From positions 186,001-250,000 of the forward strand of contig NZ_SWMU01000001.1 of NCBI RefSeq assembly GCF_006120725.1: 64,000 bases of DNA. Reading direction: 5' to 3'. Below the pieces are notes generated by a model. That model saw only the letters and a program-made list of their open reading frames with translations. It did not search any database and was not told the origin of the DNA. This document shows, one piece after another, positions 24,501 to 32,706 of the stretch. This DNA is from Mesohalobacter halotolerans. GTDB taxonomy: Bacteria; Bacteroidota; Bacteroidia; Flavobacteriales; Flavobacteriaceae. How positions within the stretch are numbered: the first letter of the stretch is position 1; every line of letters starts with the position of its first letter. The position numbers were made by a program, and so were the translations under genes.

Positions 24501-25282
24501 ACTTTTTCACCTGGTTGAATATCAGTAATCCCTTGAATGATAACAGCATCAGATGGGTCAGCAGATTCGTCATCATAATATAAGTCAGGATCAGTTCCTG
24601 AAACCCATGCCACAGAACCTACATTTTTGATTTCAAACCAATCTTCTGTAAGGTCATTTCCAGCTTGGCCTGGGAATAATTCAGTGACTTGAAGATCAAT
24701 AATCGCTGTAATTGGTGCAACTCCAAAACCATCTAAACCACCATTAGCAATATCAGAAGGTGTCGTGTTTATGGTTTCAAATCTTGTGCTGGGATCAGTA
24801 AAACCAACCAATTCTCCTGAGGCAATACTGCTTAATAAAGCAATGTTTGAATTTCTAGTTGAAACACCATTGGCTTCCCAAGCACTTCCAGGATCATTGT
24901 TAGGATTTCCAAAAACATCGGTTATTGTTGTCCCTAATTTTAGTACCAAAGCATCATCACCGTTAAAAGTAAATGATTTCTCATAAAATAAAACGCCATT
25001 TGAAGTGGCTGCGGGTTGCATGTCAATCGTGCCCACAACTAAAACTTCTCCAGGTTGCAATACACCGCTGTCGATAGTGAAATCTGGACTAGGTGCAGCA
25101 CCATTAGTGCCTTTTTCTATGATGAGATTATCCACAGAAAAATCTAGAGCTGCACTGGTGTTGTTTAAAATTTCTAAACCTTTAGGAGAAGTCCCGCTAT
25201 CGGTTTCTACATATTGACTAATAATTTGAGCAGAAGCCCAACTAGAAATCAATAATAACGTTAGTAAAGTAAAGTGTTTCAT
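21524..25282 (-). CDS. T9SS-exported choice-of-anchor I protein with lamin-tail-like and Calx-beta domains
   Basis: The 1252-residue protein has a signal peptide cleaved after ASA (about 18), a lamin-tail-like domain (about 20-190), two near-identical lamin-tail-like repeats (about 197-372 and 379-552), a Calx-beta-type region (about 560-660) and a beta-propeller-like choice-of-anchor I domain (about 680-1150) containing YVVNDTKIEIIDLSDPTTP and ANEGEPSDDYTIDPEGSV. It ends in a type IX secretion sorting tail (VYPNPVDSIL ... GIYLIKNENGNALKFVKR). It is therefore surface-bound or secreted. Some homologs have phosphatase-like or calcium-binding roles, but nothing specific can be assigned. It is monocistronic. 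Confidence 0.88.
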   Translation of the reverse strand: MKHFTLLTLLLISSWASAQIISQYVETDSGTSPKGLEILNNTSAALDFSVDNLIIEKGTNGAAPSPDFTIDSGVLQPGEVLVVGTIDMQPAATSNGVLFYEKSFTFNGDDALVLKLGTTITDVFGNPNNDPGSAWEANGVSTRNSNIALLSSIASGELVGFTDPSTRFETINTTPSDIANGGLDGFGVAPITAIIDLQVTELFPGQAGNDLTEDWFEIKNVGSVAWVSGTDPDLYYDDESADPSDAVIIQGITDIQPGEKVVVVLTDNTADVTTFETIWGEVVDLTNIEVGFADGSGLGSGGDGATLWLGDPATTSPVEIENYPDTFGNDAKSYDVELAAFSTVGNANGAVETIATAGANNTVPNIASPGDAPALPADIKVSELFPGQSGSDLTEDWIEITNTGGTAWVSGVDPDLYYDDESADPADAVIIQGITDIQPGEKVVVVLTANAADVTTFENVWGAVLDLSNVEIGFADGAGLGGGGDTANLWLGDPNLSSPISSASYPDTGSNDGQTYDVELAAFSTVGNANGAVATIATGGNNNVPNIGSPGDAPQTTQVQLAFDETVVSVDENAGNVTINVSPSIAPSNSPSVDVAVMMGGSATEGNDFTFSTTTLTFPSGSTAAQTVSIPIIDNSTDDPSVFFALELSNPVDATLGNALLPVFILDDDNDVPVTDDTVLDMTYLTSYTVDASGTAEISKFDPNTQRLYVVNDTKIEIIDLSDPTTPSTISNIDVTPFGAGAQSVDVNDGLVAIAVSNNVATDPGSVVFTDIDGNNPVLVTVGALPDMLTFSPDGNSVLVANEGEPSDDYTIDPEGSVSVIDVAAGLAGITQANVTEINFNAFDSQQATLIANDVRIFGPGASVSQDLEPEFITVTEDNQTAYVACQENNAYAIIDLTTNTVTDIKSFGLKDHSLPENTLDTSDETDFIFDASWPIKGMYMPDGVTTYNLGGVNYLVTANEGDAREYDAFEEERDITDSDFNLDPSVFSNINLLELESTLDGINFTNASGDANNDGLFEELHVFGGRSFSIFNADTGALVFDSGNDFAHITAADPVYGAIFNASNSNNSFKNRSDNKGVEPENVIVQEIDGSYYAFIILERIGGVMAYDVTNPSAPTFLEYENNRDATPGGQESGDLGPDGIVYVAPENSGTGKALLVLSNEVSATLSIYELSNITLSTQDFNVNDLNFKVYPNPVDSILKTDQIGDYTIFNLNGKKVIEVTNTSEINVQNLSRGIYLIKNENGNALKFVKR
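23627..24694 (-). repeat. Tandem ~540-bp duplication inside the T9SS protein gene
   Basis: Residues 197-372 and 379-552 share long runs such as DPDLYYDDESADP and IIQGITDIQPGEKVVVVLT, and the DNA is similar enough that opposite-strand frames also repeat. The period is about 182 codons. The near identity suggests a recent duplication or gene conversion. Confidence 0.9.
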
Positions 25283-25290
25283 TAGACTAT

Positions 25291-25318
25291 AATTTTAGAT
25301 TAAATTTTATCTAAAATT
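25291..25318. promoter_or_regulatory. Inverted repeat AATTTTAGAT-8-ATCTAAAATT upstream of the T9SS gene
   Basis: A perfect 10-bp inverted repeat lies 9-36 bases before the ATG of the large exported protein. It could be an operator or a hairpin in the 5' leader. No regulator is adjacent. Confidence 0.5.
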
Positions 25319-25431
25319 ACTATCATAAATCTTTAAACACATTAGCTAAAAATCATCAAATTGTTTAGGAATCTGATTTATACATTAAATTATTGTTACT
25401 TCAAGTTTGGTTGATAGATTTTTGGTAAACT

Positions 25432-26799
25432 CTACTTCACATTCTCAATATTATAGCCCAAATATTCTACGTTTTGTTCATTAAATTTGATATTGTAAGT
25501 TTCTAAATCTTTTAGAATGGGATTATACACATCCGAATAAATTGGTCTTAAAACGCCTTTTCTAGTGATTTCTCCATTGAGAATTTTTAAGGTTGCCATC
25601 CCGACAGGTAAACCAACTGTTTTAGCCATAGCAGTGTAGGTTTGATCTTCACCAACACTAACCATAGTAGAATCAATTTGATGCTTCTCGCCATTCAATT
25701 CATAACCAAATTTATGGTACATCACAATCATGTCTTTGTCTTTTGGCTGGAGTGTCCATTTATCTTCCAGAATTTTTTGTAGAGCTTGTGCCGGTGTGGC
25801 TTGTTTAAGTCCTATGTTTTTGTCAGGGTTAAATAAATCGATTTCTAACAACTTTTCCCAAATTAGATCATCTTGATCTATTTTAAGATTGTGTCTTAGT
25901 TTTAACTCTACTGAGTCTGAAGGCGAATAGGGTAAAAAGGAATTAACAAACTCACGATAACTCATATTTTGGGTGTTTTCCATAATGTAAGTATCGTCTG
26001 TCATCCCAAGTTGAACAAAAACATTCCAAGCTTTAGAATAGCCAACCCTTCGTAATGTTCCCCGATACAATGTTGGTATATTTTCTAAACCATAAATATC
26101 GCGATATTGTAGTGAATTTCGGTTAGCAATGCCTTCAAATTTACCATAGCCTGGCACTTTTAAAAACTCTGTTCGTCTGAATAAACGCTGGTAGGGAATG
26201 TATTTGTACTTGCCTTCTTGGATAAATTTTGCTGCACCACCTTGACCTGCAACCACCACATTTCTGGGGTTCCAAGTAAACTTATAATGCCAAAGGTTAT
26301 CATCACTTTCCGGGGCGACTAGACCTCCGGTAAAGGATTCAAACATCAGCATTTTTCCACCTCGATTTTTGATACGATCGATGACTTGCATCGCACTCAT
26401 GTGGTCAATCCCGGGATCGACACCAATTTCATTCATAAAAGTTAAACCCTTTGCTTTGACATCTTCATCTAGCGACTGCATATCTTCTGAAACATAAGAT
26501 GCCGTGACCATATTTTTATCAAACTTTAAACAGTCTTTGGCGACTTCAATGTGAAATCTGGCAGGCAACATCGAGACCACAATATCTGCAACTTTTACAG
26601 CTTTTGCTCTTTCATCTTCTTTAAAGATGTCTAGCTCTACTGCATTGAGATTTTCTGAAATTTCAGCAATTTTTTTGGCTTGTTTGAGGTTTTTATCGGC
26701 TATAGTGATGTCAAGTTTTTCAACTTCTGATTGCTCACTTAAAAATCTAACCAGAGATGAGGTTGATTTCCCAGCACCAATAATGAGTAGTTTGCGCAT
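25432..26799 (-). CDS. Saccharopine dehydrogenase-like oxidoreductase
   Basis: The 455-residue protein has the Rossmann motif LLIIGAGKSTSSLVRFL (4-20) and the family blocks VVSMLPARFH, VTASYVSEDMQ and FMNEIGVDPGIDHMSAMQVID, ending in the C-terminal alpha/beta domain with FESFTGGLVAPESDDNLW. These are shared by saccharopine reductase (glutamate-forming, LYS9-type) and carboxy(nor)spermidine-dehydrogenase relatives. In Bacteroidota the protein is usually annotated in lysine metabolism, probably degradation; the exact substrate cannot be read from sequence. The gene is single and divergent from the DUF423 gene. Confidence 0.85.
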   Translation of the reverse strand: MRKLLIIGAGKSTSSLVRFLSEQSEVEKLDITIADKNLKQAKKIAEISENLNAVELDIFKEDERAKAVKVADIVVSMLPARFHIEVAKDCLKFDKNMVTASYVSEDMQSLDEDVKAKGLTFMNEIGVDPGIDHMSAMQVIDRIKNRGGKMLMFESFTGGLVAPESDDNLWHYKFTWNPRNVVVAGQGGAAKFIQEGKYKYIPYQRLFRRTEFLKVPGYGKFEGIANRNSLQYRDIYGLENIPTLYRGTLRRVGYSKAWNVFVQLGMTDDTYIMENTQNMSYREFVNSFLPYSPSDSVELKLRHNLKIDQDDLIWEKLLEIDLFNPDKNIGLKQATPAQALQKILEDKWTLQPKDKDMIVMYHKFGYELNGEKHQIDSTMVSVGEDQTYTAMAKTVGLPVGMATLKILNGEITRKGVLRPIYSDVYNPILKDLETYNIKFNEQNVEYLGYNIENVK

Positions 26800-26870
26800 A
26801 AAATTATTAAGTTTTATCTATTTTTGTTCATTTTACGAAGGTATATAAAAGCCTTTACAAGACTATTATT

Positions 26871-27254
26871 ATGGCAAAAAAACTAAAATTATTTGGAGCT
26901 TTTTTTGGGATGACCGCAGTTATTATTGGAGCTTTTGGTGCACATACCTTAGCTGAACAAATTGATGCAGAAAGTTTGAGAAGTTTTGAAACTGGGGTGA
27001 AATATCAAATGTATCATGCTTTACTCTTAATTATTTTAGGGTTTAATTTAAAAACAGTAAGAAAGACCCACAGTTTTGTTTTTTATATGATAGTCATTGG
27101 TATAATTATGTTTTCTGGTTCCATTTATGGCTTAGCCACCAACGGCCTTACAAGTTTTGATTTTACCACAATTGCATTTATTACACCTATAGGGGGGAGT
27201 CTATTAATTTTAAGCTGGTTATTGATTTTTGTCAGTTTTTTAAATAAAAACTGA
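26871..27254 (+). CDS. DUF423 family membrane protein
   Basis: The 127-residue protein has four predicted membrane helices and the family signature GAFGAHTLAEQIDAESLRSFETGVKYQMYHALLL-like segment (about 22-55). Proteins of this YgdD-like family are found in most bacteria, but their job is unknown. It lies 70 bp upstream of pckA on the same strand; pckA has its own promoter box between them. Confidence 0.9.
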   Translation: MAKKLKLFGAFFGMTAVIIGAFGAHTLAEQIDAESLRSFETGVKYQMYHALLLIILGFNLKTVRKTHSFVFYMIVIGIIMFSGSIYGLATNGLTSFDFTTIAFITPIGGSLLILSWLLIFVSFLNKN

Positions 27255-27295
27255 AAAATAAATATTTAAAAAAGGCTTTTATTGAGGATTCTAAT

Positions 27296-27303
27296 TAAAT
27301 TTG
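27296..27303 (+). promoter_or_regulatory. -7 promoter element for pckA
   Basis: TAAATTTG matches TAnnTTTG, 21 bases before the pckA ATG. No good -33 TTTG is found at the expected distance. Confidence 0.5.
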
Positions 27304-27324
27304 TTTTGAAATAAAACCAAAATT

Positions 27325-28941
27325 ATGGATTCTACTCAAAATGCTACCAAAACCATTTCGCTAGATAAATATGGTATCACAGATGTCAAAGAAATCGTAT
27401 ATAATCCATCATACGGCCAACTTTTTAAAGAAGAATTAAACCCAAACCTCGAGGGTTATGAGAAAGGTCAGCTTACAGAACTCGGCGCTGTAAATGTCAT
27501 GACGGGCAAATTTACGGGGCGTTCACCCAAAGATAAATTTATTGTAGAAAATGACGCCTCTAAAGATATATGGTGGACTTCACCTAAGTCTCCAAACGAT
27601 AATAAAAAAGTTTCTGAAGAAGCTTGGAAACATTTGAAAAAAATCACTACAGAAGAACTTTCCGGTAAAAGACTGTTTGTTGTAGATACGTTTCTTGGTG
27701 CAAATGAAAATTCAAGATTGAAAATTCGTTTTATCATGGAGGTAGCATGGCAGGCTCACTTCGTGAAAAATATGTTTATTCGACCATCAGAAGAAGAGCT
27801 TAAAAACTTTGGCGATCCCGATTTTGTGGTGATGAATGCTTCAAAGACCACAAACACTCGCTGGAAAGAATTCGACATGAACTCTGATGTATATACGGTA
27901 TTTAATCTTGAAGAAAAAATGCAGGTTATCGGCGGGACATGGTATGGTGGTGAGATGAAAAAAGGCATGTTTGCTATGATGAATTATATGTTACCAAAAG
28001 CTGGCATGGCTTCAATGCACTGCTCTGCCAATGTTGGTAAGAATGGCGATGTTGCTATCTTTTTTGGGCTATCTGGAACAGGAAAAACTACATTATCTAC
28101 AGACCCTAACAGAAAACTTATTGGTGATGATGAACACGGTTGGGATGATGACGGCGTGTTTAATTTTGAAGGTGGCTGTTATGCAAAAACTATGAATCTC
28201 GATAAAGAATCAGAGCCAGATATTTATGGGGCTATAAAACGTGATGCGCTTCTTGAAAATGTAACTGTTGATGAAAACGGTAAAATTGACTTTAATTCAG
28301 GGCCAGCCAATACGCGTGTGTCTTATCCTATTTACCACATTGATAACATTGTTAAGCCCGTTTCTAAAGCTGGACATGCCAATAAAGTGATTTTCTTAAC
28401 TGCTGATGCTTTTGGAGTTTTACCACCTGTGGCAAAACTGACAAAAGCACAAACACAATATCATTTCTTATCAGGATTTACTGCTAAGTTAGCTGGTACA
28501 GAAAGAGGCGTAACCACTCCTCAACCGACATTTTCGGCTTGTTTTGGTGAAGCTTTTCTTTCCTTACACCCAACAAAATACGGTGAAGAATTAGTTAAAA
28601 AAATGGATGAGCACGGTACAGAGGCATACATTGTAAACACCGGATGGAACGGTACCGGAAAACGAATTTCTATTCAAGATACGCGAGGAATTATTACGGC
28701 GATACTTGATGGATCTATTGAAAAATCTCCAACTATAAATTTGCCCATATTCAATTTAGAAATCCCAACAAAACTTGAAGGTGTACACGACGAAATTCTC
28801 GACCCGCGAAACACTTATTCTGACCCTGGCGACTGGGATAAAAAGGCTAAAAATCTTGCCTCACTCTTTATCGACAACTTTCAAAAGTATACAGATAACG
28901 AGAAAGGCAAAGCACTTGTTGATGCAGGTCCGCAATTATAA
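27325..28941 (+). CDS. pckA: Phosphoenolpyruvate carboxykinase (ATP)
   Basis: The enzyme converts oxaloacetate and ATP to phosphoenolpyruvate and CO2, the entry step of gluconeogenesis. The 538 residues fit the ATP-dependent family. Key motifs are [12 protein letters not shown] (substrate binding), [13 protein letters not shown] (metal-binding lysine), the PEPCK P-loop [11 protein letters not shown] (about 248-258), [22 protein letters not shown]-type kinase-2 region, and the adenine-binding [11 protein letters not shown]. It is followed by a strong terminator. All catalytic residues appear intact. Confidence 0.97.
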   Translation: MDSTQNATKTISLDKYGITDVKEIVYNPSYGQLFKEELNPNLEGYEKGQLTELGAVNVMTGKFTGRSPKDKFIVENDASKDIWWTSPKSPNDNKKVSEEAWKHLKKITTEELSGKRLFVVDTFLGANENSRLKIRFIMEVAWQAHFVKNMFIRPSEEELKNFGDPDFVVMNASKTTNTRWKEFDMNSDVYTVFNLEEKMQVIGGTWYGGEMKKGMFAMMNYMLPKAGMASMHCSANVGKNGDVAIFFGLSGTGKTTLSTDPNRKLIGDDEHGWDDDGVFNFEGGCYAKTMNLDKESEPDIYGAIKRDALLENVTVDENGKIDFNSGPANTRVSYPIYHIDNIVKPVSKAGHANKVIFLTADAFGVLPPVAKLTKAQTQYHFLSGFTAKLAGTERGVTTPQPTFSACFGEAFLSLHPTKYGEELVKKMDEHGTEAYIVNTGWNGTGKRISIQDTRGIITAILDGSIEKSPTINLPIFNLEIPTKLEGVHDEILDPRNTYSDPGDWDKKAKNLASLFIDNFQKYTDNEKGKALVDAGPQL

Positions 28942-28960
28942 ATGTCTAAATAAATCGTAT

Positions 28961-28995
28961 AAAAAGGTCATCCCTGTTAGGATGACCTTTTTTTA
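28961..28995 (+). terminator. Rho-independent terminator of pckA
   Basis: AAAAAGGTCATCC and GGATGACCTTTTTTT form a 13-bp stem with a 6-base loop and a T tract, 20 bases after the pckA stop. Confidence 0.93.
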
Positions 28996-29091
28996 ATATT
29001 TATCATTCTTGAATTTATAGTTTTACTGTTTTGCCACTAGCCAGACTACCGTCAAAGAAAGGTGTACTAATAATTTCTATTCTTATAGTGA

Positions 29092-29796
29092 CTATTTTAA
29101 AATCAGTTTAGCTTCAAAACACGCTTCAAAATGTGATTTGAGTTTGGTTTTAACCTCTTCTACGTCTACTTTTTTTTGACCTAATTCTACGTTGAGGGAA
29201 GTCACAGCTTTGTCTTTGATTCCACAAGGCACGATGTTATCAAAATAGCCTAAATCAGCATTGACATTAAATGCAAACCCATGCATAGTAACCCAACGTG
29301 AAGCACGAACACCCATAGCGCAAATTTTACGCGCAAAAGGCGTATCCACATCAAGCCAAACACCTGTTTCACCCTTGCTTCTCGTAGCCTCAATTCCATA
29401 TTCTTTAAGCGTAAGAATAATAACTTCTTCTAAAGTTCTAAGATATTTATGAATGTCAGTGAAAAAGTTATCTAAGTCTAATATTGGATAACCTACTATC
29501 TGCCCTGGTCCGTGATACGTAATATCGCCACCGCGATTGATTTTATAAAAAGTTGCTTTCTTAGCCTTTAACTGTTCTTCATTGAGCAATAAGTGTTCCA
29601 GTTTTCCACTTTTGCCTAAAGTATAAACATGGGGATGTTCTACGAAAAGAAAATAATTGTCAGTTTTATCATTTAAGTTTTGGCGTCGGTTTTGAATTTT
29701 GGTATTCAAAATTCCATCAAAAAGTTGCTCCTGGTAGTCCCAAGTTTCTTTGTAATCTTTAAGACCGAGGTCTTTTAATATAACATCTTTATTCAT
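29092..29796 (-). CDS. lipB: Lipoyl(octanoyl) transferase
   Basis: LipB moves octanoyl groups from acyl carrier protein to the lipoyl domains of dehydrogenase complexes. The 234-residue protein shows RGGDITYHGPGQIVGYPI (88-105), the catalytic lysine K157 (RKICAMGVR) and cysteine C191 (VPCGIKDKAVTSL). A TAAATTTG -7 box ends 4 bases before the ATG. The lipA synthase is not in the window. The gene is single and divergent from the Ig-like lipoprotein. Confidence 0.96.
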   Translation of the reverse strand: MNKDVILKDLGLKDYKETWDYQEQLFDGILNTKIQNRRQNLNDKTDNYFLFVEHPHVYTLGKSGKLEHLLLNEEQLKAKKATFYKINRGGDITYHGPGQIVGYPILDLDNFFTDIHKYLRTLEEVIILTLKEYGIEATRSKGETGVWLDVDTPFARKICAMGVRASRWVTMHGFAFNVNADLGYFDNIVPCGIKDKAVTSLNVELGQKKVDVEEVKTKLKSHFEACFEAKLILK

Positions 29797-29800
29797 GGCT

Positions 29801-29808
29801 CAAATTTA
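29801..29808 (-). promoter_or_regulatory. -7 promoter element 4 nt upstream of lipB
   Basis: Minus strand TAAATTTG fits TAnnTTTG and lies so close to the start codon that an almost leaderless lipB message is expected. An ATTG word 22 bases further upstream could be a weak -33. Confidence 0.5.
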
Positions 29809-29907
29809 CAAAATTATATGCCGATTTATTCAATATTAACAGCATTAGAATGTTTAGAGTGAGTGATAATCACATGAAAAAATTGTTTATTTGTAAAAAA
29901 ATAACTT

Positions 29908-31521
29908 TTGAATCGGTTTCGGTTAGTTTTTAGTTTAGTCTTTATTACAGCGCTTATATACAGTTGCGCACAAATTGGTCGTCCTGAAGGTGGACCTATA
30001 GATGTAACTCCACCTGAATTTGTGTCTTCGAACCCACCTAATTTTTCTACTCACTATAATCAAGAAGAAATAAGAATCTTGTTTAATGAGTTTATAAAAT
30101 TGGAAAATGCTTCTCAACAAATTATTTTTTCTCCACCTATACTGCCGAGACCTGAAATTACCCCTATGGGAGTTGCCTCTAAAGGGGTAAGAATAAAATT
30201 GCCCGTAGACTCCCTTCAAAATAACACGACTTATACTATTAATTTTGGTCAAAGTATTGTAGACAATAACGAAGGCAATATGCTACCATTTTTCAAATAC
30301 GTGTTTTCAACCGGAGATTATATTGACTCTTTAAAACTTGAAGGTAGTGTAAATGACATGAATTACAGAGAAACACCGGGGTTTGTAAGTGTCATGCTTT
30401 TTGAAAAAGACAGTGCTTATACAGATTCTATTATTTTTAAAGATTTACCTACTTATGTCACGTTTTCAAAAGACTCTATAAACACCTTTAGCTTAGAAAA
30501 TATGCGTGAAGGCACCTACAAATTAGTGGCTTTAGAAGATAAAAACAGTGATTATAAGTTTAATCCGGGTCGTGAAAAAATTGGATTTCTCGATAGTGTG
30601 GTGACATTGCCAACGACAAATAGTTATAATGTAAATTTATTCAATACTTATAAAGATTTCAAACCCATTCGACCAAAACAAGTCAGCAAACATCACCTGG
30701 TTTTTGGTTACGAAGGCGTATTAGATTCTACAGATTACAAGATTAAATTATTGACCGATATGCCTGATACACTTCAAACAAGAATTACAAAAAGCAGGGA
30801 AAGTGATACTTTAAACTATTGGATGAAACCTTATATTCAAAGGGATAGTTTGCTATTTGCTTTCAAACATAAAACGCAAGTTGATACGCTTGTCGTTAAG
30901 GCTAAAGAGATGGAAACCGACTCGCTTCAAATTGAAACCAAACCTAAAAATACCATTGAATTTGAAGAATTGGTTTATATCAAAGCCAATTTACCCATAG
31001 TAAAAATAGATACCAGCAGGATCAAACTACTGGACAACGACTCATTGCAAATGAAATATAAAGCACGACTCAATTCATTTCATAACCAAGTCGAAATTGA
31101 ATTTGATAAAGTTGAAAATTCAAAGTATCAAATGACTATTTTGCCGGATGCGATCGTAGATTTTTATGGTCACACCAACGATACGATTAAAAAGAACTTT
31201 ATGACGCAACCGCTTTCTGAGTATAGCATTTTAGATTTGACGCTTAACAATGTTAAACGTTATCCTGCCATAATAGAGTTGATAGATGATAAAGAAAAAG
31301 TAGAAAAGTCTGTTATATTAAACAATACGAATAAGCATACCTTTAAAAATGTAAGACCCGGTGAATATTACATTAAAGTCATTTATGACGATAACAATAA
31401 TGGCAAGTGGGATAGTGGCGACTATCTCAAAAACATTCAACCCGAAGAAGTAGAATATAGCCCGGTTCTTTTAGAACTTAGAGCCAATTGGGATGTAGTC
31501 CAAACTATTAGTTTACCTTAA
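29908..31521 (+). CDS. Ig-like (Big_5) domain lipoprotein
   Basis: The 537-residue protein begins with a lipoprotein signal (FSLVFITALIYSCAQIG, cysteine near 20), then PEGGPIDVTPPEFVSSNPPN, the opening of a Big_5/SbsA-type Ig-like domain (about 35-140) common in Bacteroidota lipoproteins. The rest is beta-rich, with a DxNxDxxxxPG-like Ca-binding segment near 210 and a second one near the end (DDNNNGKWDSGDYL). The only in-frame start is a TTG at 29908, because TAA lies two codons upstream. It overlaps the convergent amidase gene by 14 bp. The function is unknown; an outer-membrane surface role is inferred. Confidence 0.85.
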   Translation: MNRFRLVFSLVFITALIYSCAQIGRPEGGPIDVTPPEFVSSNPPNFSTHYNQEEIRILFNEFIKLENASQQIIFSPPILPRPEITPMGVASKGVRIKLPVDSLQNNTTYTINFGQSIVDNNEGNMLPFFKYVFSTGDYIDSLKLEGSVNDMNYRETPGFVSVMLFEKDSAYTDSIIFKDLPTYVTFSKDSINTFSLENMREGTYKLVALEDKNSDYKFNPGREKIGFLDSVVTLPTTNSYNVNLFNTYKDFKPIRPKQVSKHHLVFGYEGVLDSTDYKIKLLTDMPDTLQTRITKSRESDTLNYWMKPYIQRDSLLFAFKHKTQVDTLVVKAKEMETDSLQIETKPKNTIEFEELVYIKANLPIVKIDTSRIKLLDNDSLQMKYKARLNSFHNQVEIEFDKVENSKYQMTILPDAIVDFYGHTNDTIKKNFMTQPLSEYSILDLTLNNVKRYPAIIELIDDKEKVEKSVILNNTNKHTFKNVRPGEYYIKVIYDDNNNGKWDSGDYLKNIQPEEVEYSPVLLELRANWDVVQTISLP

Positions 31522-32290
31522 ATTCATCTCTATCTCTTAAGAACCCAAATTTCTTTCGTGTTTGTGTGAGTTCTTGTTTAGACAAAGTTTTAGTTTCTAC
31601 AAAAGCTACTTCAAATAAATCTGTTGTGATTTTACTCCCTAAGGCATCATAAATTGCTGAATGTCCACAATGCGGATAGCCATTGCCATCTTTTCCAATA
31701 CGGTTTACGCCAATGGTATAACTCATGTTTTCGATAGCTCGAGCTTGTAAAAGTGTATCCCAAGCTTTAACACGCATTGCGGGCCAATTGGCTACAAAAA
31801 TCAATATATCATAATCTTCTTGATTTCTGATCCAAGCTGGAAAACGCAAGTCATAACAAACCATGGGACAAATCTTCCAACCTTTATACTTAACTATGAG
31901 TTTGTCTTGTCCTGAAGAATAATATTGTTCTTCACCAGCTAATGTAAATAAATGTTTTTTATCATAGGTATGGTAACTCCCGTCGGGTTTAACAAAAAAC
32001 AAGCGGTTAAAATATTGGTTTTGGTCTTTGATAATGGTACTCCCTGTGATAGCAGATTCTTTGGATTTAGCCTGTTTTTGTAACCAATCCAAAGTTTGGC
32101 CTTCTGGTGTATCAAATAGATTTTTAGCATTCATGCTAAAACCGGTGCTGAACATTTCGGGTAAAACGATTAAGTCGGTATCTAATTCTATAGCGTTGAT
32201 CAGCTCATCAAAATGCTCAAAATTGGCAGTTTTGTCTTCCCATGTTAATTCGGTTTGTATGATGCTCACATTCAGGTTTTCGGTTGTCAT
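31508..32290 (-). CDS. Nitrilase-family amidohydrolase (omega-amidase/YafV type)
   Basis: The 260-residue protein carries the nitrilase triad: E45 (IVLPEMFSTGF), a lysine at 111-112 (TYDKKHLF) and C145 (PMVCYDLRFP). The family is cytoplasmic and hydrolyses amides; this branch resembles YafV, an omega-amidase acting on 2-oxoglutaramate and 2-oxosuccinamate, a repair or salvage step. The last 14 bp overlap the end of the convergent lipoprotein gene. Upstream is a 416-bp gap without a gene. Confidence 0.9.
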   Translation of the reverse strand: MTTENLNVSIIQTELTWEDKTANFEHFDELINAIELDTDLIVLPEMFSTGFSMNAKNLFDTPEGQTLDWLQKQAKSKESAITGSTIIKDQNQYFNRLFFVKPDGSYHTYDKKHLFTLAGEEQYYSSGQDKLIVKYKGWKICPMVCYDLRFPAWIRNQEDYDILIFVANWPAMRVKAWDTLLQARAIENMSYTIGVNRIGKDGNGYPHCGHSAIYDALGSKITTDLFEVAFVETKTLSKQELTQTRKKFGFLRDRDEFKVN

Positions 32291-32706
32291 GATAACTAAT
32301 ATTTTCTGGTTTTTAAAATAGTGATTGAGACTTGAATAATCCCAATCTTATATTATTGTCAGTTTGAATGGTACCAAAACTTTTTTCTGAATTGTATAGA
32401 GAACGATTTCTAAGAAAATATTCTCAATACATTTTTGCAATTCTCCATTTGTCAATATTCAAGAACACTACTACTGACACTTTTTATAATACACACGTTT
32501 TTAGATAATCAATATATTCATTCTTTTTTTTTGCATTGCCCAAAAAAGAATCAAAAAGTCTAGGCTTACAAATCTTTATCTAAATTTATAGTTCGATGCC
32601 TAAATGTTATAAACCCGCTTTCACATTTGTCGTTAAATAAAATTTTTTAATTTCCAAAGACTCGAACTGACTTACGTGCTTATTTATATTTGCAAAAGAA
32701 ATAAAA
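32291..32706. other. Gene-free AT-rich stretch
   Basis: I see no coding frame or RNA gene in this 416-bp interval. A segment near 32522-32560 (TTTTTTTGCATTGCCCAAAAAAGAATC) resembles short dispersed repeats often seen between Bacteroidota genes, but I cannot confirm copies here. Confidence 0.35.
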
